A stretch of 64,000 bases of DNA, from assembly GCA_016215025.1 (NCBI GenBank), contig JACRMI010000053.1, forward strand, positions 32,619 through 96,618, in the 5' to 3' direction. The notes under the pieces are model-generated. The model saw nothing but the letters and a program-made list of their open reading frames with translations, was not told the DNA's origin and made no database searches. The translations under genes and the position numbers were made by a program. This document shows, piece after piece, positions 35,199-42,801 of this stretch; the first letter of the stretch is position 1, and every line of letters begins with the position of its first letter. The stretch comes from Chloroflexota bacterium (GTDB lineage Bacteria > Chloroflexota > Anaerolineae > UBA4142).

Positions 35199-35517
35199 CT
35201 GTTCGAAAGCATCCAACTACGCATCCTTTGTAGAGCTAGGCGCAACGAATCAACTTGCGCATGGCTACGGCGACTGAAGTCATGTCACCTTGATTCTGAA
35301 ACGCTCCTGACTGTTGTGACTGATGCTCTGGTAAGGAGACCGACTGACTCATATCTGGAATTGCTGAACCAATCGGCTACGGTTAATATTCTCAAAACAT
35401 ACCGCGCCCTAACAGGGCTTGCACCTGACCTATCGGCAGGTAACGCAAACCGTTGAACTGACTCAATACCTCATAAGCCCTGGGTCACAGGTTAATGACT
35501 TTGGAAGAGAAAGTTGT
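35199..35517. other. Gene-free spacer with an attC-like hairpin
   Basis: No ORF of note. At 35407-35458 the sequence CCCTAAC (six of seven for RYYYAAC) through a partial palindrome TTGC..ACC / GGT..GCAA to GTTGAAC (perfect GTTRRRY) resembles an integron attC site, about 52 nt long. This is shorter than most attC sites and is weak evidence. It lies just upstream of the intact radical SAM gene. Confidence 0.3.
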
Positions 35518-36387
35518 ATGATCAGAGAAATTACTGCCAAGACTCTGTTATCATCATCGAAAAAACCGGATCCATGGTTCGGCATCAAATACACAATGAA
35601 TCTGTATCGCGGTTGTCAGCATCAGTGTATCTACTGTGATTCGCGCAGCACATGCTATCGCATCGAGGATTTCACCAATGATGTGCTCGTCAAAGTAAAT
35701 GCCATTGACTTGCTGCGCGCTGAATTACCCCGCAAACGCGTTATAGGCACAGTCGGAACAGGTTCTATGGATGATCCCTACATGACTCTAGAAGCGACAT
35801 GGAATCTTACTGGACAAGCACTGCGCGTCATCGCGGAGCATCATTTTCCCATCCATATTATTACCAAGAGTGCGCTCGTCCTCCGCGACCTGGATATAGT
35901 CAAAAAAATCAGCCAAGTTTATGCCGCCGTCAGTTTTACCATCACCACTGCCGATGATGACTTGGGTAAGAAAATCGAACCTGGCGCATCGCTCGTTTCC
36001 AAACGGTTTCAGGCAATCGAAAAACTTGCAACCAACGATATACTAACCGGCGTGACGATGATGCCGATTTTGCCCTTTATCGAAGACACCGAGGAAAATA
36101 TACGCGCGATTGTCACGCGAGCTCACGAAAGCGGTGCCAAGTACATCTTGCCCGCATTTGGCATGACCATGCGCGAAGGACAACGCGAATATTTTTATGC
36201 TCAGCTTGACCGATTGTTTCCTGGCATACGAGCAACTTATGAACGACGTTTCGGGGACCGCTACGAGTGCGCCGTCAACAATGCCAAACATCTGGCTCGA
36301 GTTTTTTCCGAACTGTGCGACCAACTCGGCATCGCTACTCATATGCCGCATTACACGCCACAGATAGCTCAGCCGGCGTTGTTTTGA
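35518..36387 (+). CDS. Radical SAM protein, spore photoproduct lyase-like family (intact homologue)
   Basis: 289 residues. The 4Fe-4S motif is CxxxCxxC in RGCQHQCIYC (C33, C37, C40), followed by GTVGTGSMDDPYM, ITKSALVLRDLD, and TGVTMMPILPFIEDTEENI. This SPL-type family is widespread outside spore formers; repair of DNA photoproducts or another radical reaction on nucleic acid is suggested, not shown. ATG 35518 fits the conserved MIREITAKT start, with GGAAGAG upstream. About 70% identical by eye to the split gene flanking the insert, so it may replace its function. Confidence 0.88.
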   Translation: MIREITAKTLLSSSKKPDPWFGIKYTMNLYRGCQHQCIYCDSRSTCYRIEDFTNDVLVKVNAIDLLRAELPRKRVIGTVGTGSMDDPYMTLEATWNLTGQALRVIAEHHFPIHIITKSALVLRDLDIVKKISQVYAAVSFTITTADDDLGKKIEPGASLVSKRFQAIEKLATNDILTGVTMMPILPFIEDTEENIRAIVTRAHESGAKYILPAFGMTMREGQREYFYAQLDRLFPGIRATYERRFGDRYECAVNNAKHLARVFSELCDQLGIATHMPHYTPQIAQPALF

Positions 36388-36428
36388 CTTGGGCTTGAAT
36401 CTTCAACTTGGCTCTGATTTAAAGAAAG

Positions 36429-36460
36429 ACTGCTGGCGAATATCTTGCCAGCAGTTATTA
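36429..36460 (+). terminator. Intrinsic terminator after the intact radical SAM gene
   Basis: ACTGCTGGC (36429-36437) and GCCAGCAGT (36447-36455) pair perfectly, followed by TATTATG. Confidence 0.65.
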
Positions 36461-36615
36461 TGTTTCGCAATGGGATGCATGCTTTGCTGCTCCGCCGATG
36501 CTGTGCTACAATCACGCTTGGACGTACTCAAGCGAAGCCGTCGGCACAGGACGAAATGCAGAGCGAATTAATGCGAGGTCAAGGGTCAGAGCTATATGCC
36601 AATTGCGATTATGGG

Positions 36616-37242
36616 ATGAACGATCCATACATGCCGCTTGAGGCGACGCGCAATCTCACCGGTCAAGCCCTCCGCATTATCGCCGAGAATCGATTTCCCG
36701 TTCACATTATCACCAAAAGTGATTTGGTTTTGCGCGATCTCGATACGCTCAAACAAATTAGCCAGACCTACGCGGCGGTCTCGTTTACCATCACCACGGC
36801 TGACGATGCGCTCGGCAAAAAAGTGGAGCCGGGCGCAACGCTGGTTTCAAAACGATTGGCGGCGATGAAGACGCTGGCAGAGAATGATGTTTTGACCGGC
36901 GTGACGATGATGCCGATTTTGCCGTTCATCGAAGACTCTGAGGAAAATATTCGCGCGATTGTCGAGCAAGCACATGCAAATGGCGCGCGTTACATCCTCG
37001 CAGCATTTGGCATGACAATGCGTGACCGTCAACGCGAATATTATTACACACAACTCGATCGATTGTTTCCCGGCGTGCGCGAGCGATACGAACGCGCTTT
37101 TGGCGAACGCTACTCTGCGCCTGCGAACCATCCGCGCCAGTTGGAAAAACTTTTCCACGAGTTGTGTGCTCGCTACGGCATCGCAACGCACATGCCGCTG
37201 TATACTTTGCAAAAGCGAATGACGCAACCCAGTTTGTTTTGA
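36616..37242 (+). pseudogene. C-terminal half of the split radical SAM gene
   Basis: From ATG 36616 the frame encodes MNDPYMPLEATRNLTGQAL to the family C-terminus RMTQPSLF, with no stop or frameshift. It lacks the N-terminal iron-sulfur motif carried by 27695-27945. The reading frame upstream to 36445 is open but unrelated to the family. Good preservation of both halves suggests the insertion is recent. It could be translated as an isolated C-terminal domain. Confidence 0.85.
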
Positions 37243-37358
37243 ATATGGTCAAGTGGAGTTACGAGACGCAAAGCGTTCGTCGCATCGCCATCCAAGATGG
37301 CGCAACCGCTCCTCAAAAATGACAGTGGGCAGTTGGGAAACATTTCGCATCCATTTTT

Positions 37359-37387
37359 TTGACGCTTTATCCTCCTTGTGTTATGAT
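37359..37387 (+). promoter_or_regulatory. Promoter of the surface-glycan cluster
   Basis: TTGACG (37359-37364), 17-nt spacer, TATGAT (37382-37387). A CAGGAG ribosome site and the ATG follow 26 nt downstream. Confidence 0.7.
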
Positions 37388-37413
37388 TCCGCCCTGTTGA
37401 TTCAGGAGCTTGC

Positions 37414-40158
37414 ATGAACTCTGTCCGCCAATCGATCTTGCGCCGCGACCTTGGTGTCCTCGCCCTCTACGTCGTCCTCGTCGTTGTGTTCACCTATCCA
37501 CTCATTTTATATTTCGATTCGTTCGGACCCGGTCACGGTGTAGACGATCCGGCGCAAACGTGGAACTTGTGGTGGACGCGCTTTGCGATTTTTGACCTGG
37601 CGACCTCTCCGCTCACAACTGATTATTTGTTTTATCCGCTTGGTCTCAACCTCGTCGCGTACACGCCGACTTTTCTGAATGGTATCCTCTCGATCCCGCT
37701 CCAATTCGCGTTCGGCGTCGTCGTCGCACAAAACCTGATCGTGCTCTTTTCATTGGTTGCGGGCGGCTATGGCGCGTTCTTGTTCACCAACGAAATCTTA
37801 TGCTCTGCCACCAAGACACACAGGCACGAAGGAAAAAACTTGGTGTCTTCGTGTCTTGGTGGTAAACTCTCAATCGGCGCAGTGATTGCAGGCGCAGTGT
37901 ATGCGTTTGGCGCATGGCACATCAACTATGTCGTCGCCGGGCATTTCATGTTGCTCAGTAACGAATGGCTGCCATTCTTTGCGCTGTGTTTGATTCGATG
38001 GGACAAATCGCGATGGAGCAATGGCGCGCTCGCCGGATTGTTTTTCGTGATGACGACGTGGACGGAACTCACGTTTGCACCCTTTCTCGCCATCTTCACG
38101 CTGCTCTATTTGGTTTATCGATTGCTCAGTCTCATGTCATTACGAGGAGCGAAGCGACGAAGCAATCCCCAACTTCCGACGGAGATTACTTCGTCACACG
38201 CTCTGCGCGTTCCTCGCCATGACATTCGCCGCATCTTTTCCAATCTCATCGCGATGGGCGTTGTGAGTTTGATCGGCATCAGTCCACTCGTCGCCAATCT
38301 CGTCGCCGATATTCAACGCTATGGATATTATCTCACGTCGGGCGTTGGCAGAATTCAAATCTTTTCCGCCGAGCCAATTTCGTTTTTCTTCCCGTCGTCA
38401 CAGCACCCAATCCTGGGTGCATGGGCGAATAGTTTGACCAACGCGAACACGAGCTACGCGTTCATCGGTTACGCCGCACTGATTCTGGCGGTCATTGGAT
38501 TTTTCGCTTCGCGTGCATCGCGCTTTTGGGCAGTCGCCGCGATTTTTTTCGCGTTGCTGATGTTGGGTTCCACCCTCATCGTCGGTTCGCAAAACACCGG
38601 TATCCCGCTGCCGTTCGCGCTCTTGCGCCAGATTCCGCTCGTCAACGCCAATCGCTATCCTGCACGCTTTAACGTGATGCTGATGCTGGCGCTCGTGCCG
38701 CTCATTGCGTTCGGCGCAGAAAAATTACTGCAAGCGCAACGCGGCAAGCTGATCCTCGGCGCGCTCACCGCGCTCTTGGCATTTGAGCAACTCGTCATAC
38801 CAATTCCGCTTTCAGACATGCGGGTGCCATCCGTGTTTCAATCGATTCGCAATGAACCTGGCGATTTTTCAATTCTGGAAATTCCGATTGGGTGGCGCGG
38901 CAGTATTTCGCTGCAAGGCAAGATGGACGACCACGCGCAATTCTTCCAGACGATACACCACAAGCGCTTGCTCGGCGGAATCACGTCGCGCATTCCGTCG
39001 TTCAAATTTCAATATTTCCTGGAAACGCCGGTACTCAATTCCCTCATCGCATTAGAGCAAGGTCGCGAAGTGGACGACAGCCGCCGCGCGCTCGATCAGG
39101 CGGCTGCGCCGTACGTTCAACAGTTTTTCGATATTCGCTATGTCGATGTGAATCGTGAATTGACCGACGATGCGGTGATGCAATACGTCCGTTCGATGTT
39201 TAAGCTGACGGAAATTTATCGCGACGATACACATACGGTATATTGCGTGGGCGATTTGCCAGAACAGCTCAACACCAAGATCGAAGTGGGCGCGGAGCCG
39301 ACCAATCTCTATTTCGATGATCGATGGGGACGCGTGCAATATCTTGGCGATGGGTCGGGCTATCGCTGGGCAGCGCAAAACGAATCGGCGCTTTGGCTGC
39401 CGTTGGAACAACAGACTCAGACGATCCATTTTCGGTTGCGCGGTAATCGCGCCGGACAAAATTTGATTGTGCGCGTGAACAAATCCAATGTCGCCACGCT
39501 GACGTTGAGCGATAATTGGCAAGAGTATGCCGTTTCCATGCCCGCGTCAGTATTGCGGGACGGCTTAGACGAAATTATTTTCGTGTCCGATGCCACGCCC
39601 GTTGACGCAACGCGTCTGGATAATTATTACATCGGCGACACCGGCATCGTTTCGCCTGTGGATATTTCGGCGACGGGCGCAGGTTACGATGCGGGACGCT
39701 ATGGCGAACTTTGGGTCGCCGGCAAAAATCGAATCGAAAGCAAACGCGGTTATCACCTGGTCGCGATTCAGCCGCAGACCGGCGCAATTGATCGCATTGG
39801 CTTATTCGATACGTTTGCCGATGCCAAAGAATCGGCGCGGCTTGCGCAGTTCATCGCCGATTTACCGAGCGGCGAAATCGTCGCAGGCGTCGCGATTGAC
39901 GACGTGTCGCAGAATTTAAAACCAGTTGCCATCGACGCGCTGCATTCCATCGGCGTGGACGGCGATCTGCGCTTTCAATTTCGTGCGGGCCAAGCATTCA
40001 TCGGCGTGAAAGCACGAAGCGTGCAACCTGGGCAAGCCGTCGAACGCGTCGACGGACGCTTTCCTGCGAATGTATCGGTGGGCAAGAATGTCGCGAGTGA
40101 TCGTGCCGCGTTCGCGCTGGGGCGCATAACCATTGGAGAAAAAAGTAATGAACGATAA
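37414..40158 (+). CDS. Large polytopic membrane protein of the glycosyltransferase-like (GT-C/YfhO-related) class
   Basis: 914 residues. About ten to twelve TM helices in the first 460 residues, then a C-terminal extracytoplasmic region rich in beta-sandwich sequence. An acidic loop after TM1 (GPGHGVDDPAQTWNLWW) sits where GT-C enzymes carry catalytic Asp/Asp, so a lipid-linked sugar transferase is plausible. CAGGAG precedes ATG 37414. Two dispersed repeat elements lie inside the ORF and are translated: 37808-37862 (ATKTHRHEGKNLVSSCLGG) and 38136-38223 (RGAKRRSNPQLPTEITSS). It overlaps the YfhO gene by 11 nt. Confidence 0.75.
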   Translation: MNSVRQSILRRDLGVLALYVVLVVVFTYPLILYFDSFGPGHGVDDPAQTWNLWWTRFAIFDLATSPLTTDYLFYPLGLNLVAYTPTFLNGILSIPLQFAFGVVVAQNLIVLFSLVAGGYGAFLFTNEILCSATKTHRHEGKNLVSSCLGGKLSIGAVIAGAVYAFGAWHINYVVAGHFMLLSNEWLPFFALCLIRWDKSRWSNGALAGLFFVMTTWTELTFAPFLAIFTLLYLVYRLLSLMSLRGAKRRSNPQLPTEITSSHALRVPRHDIRRIFSNLIAMGVVSLIGISPLVANLVADIQRYGYYLTSGVGRIQIFSAEPISFFFPSSQHPILGAWANSLTNANTSYAFIGYAALILAVIGFFASRASRFWAVAAIFFALLMLGSTLIVGSQNTGIPLPFALLRQIPLVNANRYPARFNVMLMLALVPLIAFGAEKLLQAQRGKLILGALTALLAFEQLVIPIPLSDMRVPSVFQSIRNEPGDFSILEIPIGWRGSISLQGKMDDHAQFFQTIHHKRLLGGITSRIPSFKFQYFLETPVLNSLIALEQGREVDDSRRALDQAAAPYVQQFFDIRYVDVNRELTDDAVMQYVRSMFKLTEIYRDDTHTVYCVGDLPEQLNTKIEVGAEPTNLYFDDRWGRVQYLGDGSGYRWAAQNESALWLPLEQQTQTIHFRLRGNRAGQNLIVRVNKSNVATLTLSDNWQEYAVSMPASVLRDGLDEIIFVSDATPVDATRLDNYYIGDTGIVSPVDISATGAGYDAGRYGELWVAGKNRIESKRGYHLVAIQPQTGAIDRIGLFDTFADAKESARLAQFIADLPSGEIVAGVAIDDVSQNLKPVAIDALHSIGVDGDLRFQFRAGQAFIGVKARSVQPGQAVERVDGRFPANVSVGKNVASDRAAFALGRITIGEKSNER
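37808..37862. repeat. In-frame palindrome CCACCAAGACAC/GTGTCTTGGTGG inside a gene
   Basis: Perfect 12-bp outer arms (37808-37819 and 37851-37862) with CTTGGTGTCTTCGTG-like inner repeats. It sits between two TM segments and adds about 18 polar residues to an otherwise hydrophobic stretch. Confidence 0.8.
38136..38223. repeat. In-frame GTCATTACGAGGAGCGAAGCGACG-type palindrome inside a gene
   Basis: Left arm starts GTCATTACGAGGAGCGAAGC; right arm ends TTCCTCGCCATGAC, with GGAGATTACTTCGTC before it. The same family is intergenic at 45809-45880. Translated as a polar, Arg/Ser-rich loop. Confidence 0.8.
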
Positions 40159-42766
40159 CCGCGTGAAGGATTTTCTCGCGGCGGGCGCATTGTTTCTCGC
40201 GCCGTTCATTTTCTTTTTTCCACTAACTCTCGGCACAAAAATTTTCTTCGACGGCGATTTTCAAATTTTCTATTATCCCATTCGCGTCGAACTCGCGCGT
40301 GCGTTCGCGCAAGGACGCTTGCCCTTGTGGGAGCCGGGTATCGCCGCGGGCTTTCCATTACTTGCCGAAGGACAGATCGCCGCGCTCTATCCTGTAAGTC
40401 ACTTGCTCTATCGCATCCTACCGATTCAATTCGCGCTGGGTTACGAATTGCTTTTGCACCATGGCTGGCTGATGGCAGGCATGTATGTATTCTCGCGCTC
40501 CTTACGCCTGGCGATGCCTGCCGCGATTTTTTCCGCGCTTGTGTTTGCGCTAAGCGGATTCATGATGGAGAATCTGCTCATTACGAACTTGCTTGCGACG
40601 ATTGCGCACTTGCCGTGGATGTTATGGTTGCTTGGTAAAATTCTGACGGCACAGCGCAGGCAAGCGCGCGCAGCGTGGTTTGTACTCCTCGCGATTTTAG
40701 CCACATTCCAATTCCTGAGTTTGCACGTGCAGTATGCTTTACTCGACCTGGGAATTCTTGCGCTTTACGCGATCACTTGGTCGTGGTGCGAATCATCGCC
40801 TGTGCCAATTCGACAGTCGCTGGGTGTGGCTGTGCTAGTTTCGATTGTGGCGGTTCTGCTCGCCGCCGTTCAACTGGTACCGATTCTCGAACTCACGCGT
40901 TTATCGAATCGTGCCGGCGGCGTCACGTACGAAGATTTCACCAATCAATCGGTCGAGTTAAAACATCTCGCATTGTTTCTTTCGCCGGTTGTGTTCGGCG
41001 GACCGAAGGTGACGCCCGGCGGCGTCGTGGGTTATCTAGGAATAATTCCGCTGGTGCTTACGCTCGCCGCGCCGTTTTGGGAACGCACTCGCCGGACGGC
41101 ATTCTGGGTTGCTCTCGCGTTGGTTGGATTGTTCTTGGCATTTGGTGAATTCAATCCAATCTATCCACTTTTGTATCGCGTTCCGATTTTCAATTCACTG
41201 CGCATCTCTGGACGATTTCTCTACCTCGTTTCGTTCGCCGCTGCCATCTTGAGCGCAATCAGTTTCGATTCGATCCTACGAAACGCGCCGCGCATCAACT
41301 CGACGCGCTTGGCGAAAATTGCTGCGACAATTTTCGCGTTCATCATCGGAACAGAAATCGTCTCGATGTATCAAGTCGATTTTGCAGGTTGGATGGCGTT
41401 GTTGAATTGGCTGCCGATTGCATTGATCGGGTGCGGGGTTTTGATCGTTTGGCTCACCGCGCGGGGCAAACTGAATCGATCCTTTGCCATTATCGGCGTG
41501 ATTGGCGTAACGGTTTTCGATCTCAGCGCATTTGCCGCCGTATTGTTACAATCAGAAAATGCACTCGTTTCGTCCACCGATTTCTTTCAAGCGCCACCAT
41601 CGCTTGCCGCATTCGATACGAAAGCCGACCAATCGCGCATTCTGACGACGGGCGCATTAGTTCCGCCGTTTCCTGTCAACCAAGCGAGTCTGTATCCTAA
41701 TCTCAATCTGGTCGATAAAATTTCTAGTGCGAAAAGTTCGACGGGCATGTGGATTCAACGCGCACGCGATTACACCGACAATTTTTCGCCGGGCATGTTG
41801 AATCTTTACGGCGTGCGCTATATCGTCAGTCCGATTTTCCCACGCGATGAGAGTGGGCGCGTCGTGAGCCAGCCAAGCGATAAATTTGCATTGCGGCTTG
41901 GTACAGATAAACTAGATGTGCCGCCCATAATGGCAACGGCGATTGAAATCGATTCGTACATCGACGGCGAAATCGGCGAAGGTGCGCAAGTGGGCGCGTT
42001 GACATTTTTTCTCGACGATGGTTCGACCGTGCAGATGCCGCTACGTGCCGGAATCGAAACAAAAGCGTTTCAAGCAAAAGCCACGTCCGCTCGATTCGAT
42101 TTGCCCAAGGGACACGCGCTGACGGGAATTCAACTCGCCTCGGATTCGCGCGCCGATATTTTGCACATTGAACATATTCGACTGCTCGACCCCCAGGGCA
42201 ATGCGACGCTTTTGGATTACGCATTCGGTGCGAGCAATCATTCGCTGATTTATCGTGACGATGAAGTGGCGATTGCGGAAAATTACGATGCGTTGCCGCG
42301 TGCGTTTCTCGTTCACTCGGCGCAAGTATTGAGTGATAGTGATGCGTTGCGTCGCTTGCGCGAATACACGTTCGATGCGCGACAGGGTGCGATATTGGAG
42401 AACACAGCGGTGGGCGGGGCCGCTGCGCTGAGCGTTCCCTACAGTGATGACTCGCCCGAACAAGACGACGACGAATCCGTTCAAATTACATCGTACGAAT
42501 CTGAGCACGTGCAACTCAAGGTTGCAGCAACGCGCAAAGGTTATCTGATTTTGTCGGACACGTGGTATCCCGGTTGGATAGCTCGCATCGATGGCAATGA
42601 CACGCCGATTTATCGTGTGTATTACACTTTACGTGCCGTACCTATAGACGCTGGTACGCACACCGTCGAGTTTGAATTTCAACCTAGGTCCTTTTACTTG
42701 GGAGCAAGTATTTCGGTCGTGACGCTCATCCTGGGATTGATCACGATTTATTTTGTGCGAAGGTAG
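40148..42766 (+). CDS. YfhO-family polytopic membrane protein
   Basis: 872 residues. About twelve TM helices in the first 480 residues, then a soluble outer domain, and a last TM helix near the C-terminus. The ending GYLILSDTWYPGWIARIDG followed by AGTHTVEFEFQPRSF and a TM segment is characteristic of YfhO proteins, GT-C-like factors that glycosylate teichoic acids or other envelope polymers. ATG 40148, inside the end of the upstream gene, has GGAG at proper spacing. No dispersed repeat was spotted in this gene, unlike its neighbours. Confidence 0.85.
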   Translation: MNDNRVKDFLAAGALFLAPFIFFFPLTLGTKIFFDGDFQIFYYPIRVELARAFAQGRLPLWEPGIAAGFPLLAEGQIAALYPVSHLLYRILPIQFALGYELLLHHGWLMAGMYVFSRSLRLAMPAAIFSALVFALSGFMMENLLITNLLATIAHLPWMLWLLGKILTAQRRQARAAWFVLLAILATFQFLSLHVQYALLDLGILALYAITWSWCESSPVPIRQSLGVAVLVSIVAVLLAAVQLVPILELTRLSNRAGGVTYEDFTNQSVELKHLALFLSPVVFGGPKVTPGGVVGYLGIIPLVLTLAAPFWERTRRTAFWVALALVGLFLAFGEFNPIYPLLYRVPIFNSLRISGRFLYLVSFAAAILSAISFDSILRNAPRINSTRLAKIAATIFAFIIGTEIVSMYQVDFAGWMALLNWLPIALIGCGVLIVWLTARGKLNRSFAIIGVIGVTVFDLSAFAAVLLQSENALVSSTDFFQAPPSLAAFDTKADQSRILTTGALVPPFPVNQASLYPNLNLVDKISSAKSSTGMWIQRARDYTDNFSPGMLNLYGVRYIVSPIFPRDESGRVVSQPSDKFALRLGTDKLDVPPIMATAIEIDSYIDGEIGEGAQVGALTFFLDDGSTVQMPLRAGIETKAFQAKATSARFDLPKGHALTGIQLASDSRADILHIEHIRLLDPQGNATLLDYAFGASNHSLIYRDDEVAIAENYDALPRAFLVHSAQVLSDSDALRRLREYTFDARQGAILENTAVGGAAALSVPYSDDSPEQDDDESVQITSYESEHVQLKVAATRKGYLILSDTWYPGWIARIDGNDTPIYRVYYTLRAVPIDAGTHTVEFEFQPRSFYLGASISVVTLILGLITIYFVRR

Positions 42767-42801
42767 GATGTGCGTCGCACATATGCCATAGGTAACATGT
42801 T

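Larger units (their letters stand above)
27946..36614. mobile_element. About 8.7-kb inserted segment splitting the radical SAM gene
   Basis: The two halves of one gene flank this segment, and the 6-base GATGAA is present at both junctions like a target-site duplication. The insert carries a minus-strand operon (33071 to 28017), a divergent two-component system, and an intact homologue of the interrupted gene. Codon use differs: CTG and NCC codons are commoner and the GCG/ACG/TCG codons so frequent outside are rarer. No transposase, integrase or terminal inverted repeats were found, so the mechanism is unknown. Left and right ends are placed by homology only. Confidence 0.7.

Noticed and set aside
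27946..36614. The insert as an ordinary IS element or transposon
   Set aside because: No transposase, integrase or terminal inverted repeats were found within it; only the split gene and a possible 6-bp duplication support insertion.
36445..36615. Start of the C-terminal radical SAM fragment at 36445
   Set aside because: The first 57 codons do not resemble the family; family homology begins at 36616 exactly at the insertion junction.
37287..37302. GCCATC/GATGGC hairpin as the terminator of the split radical SAM gene
   Set aside because: Six-bp stem with no T-run; more likely part of a degenerate repeat element.
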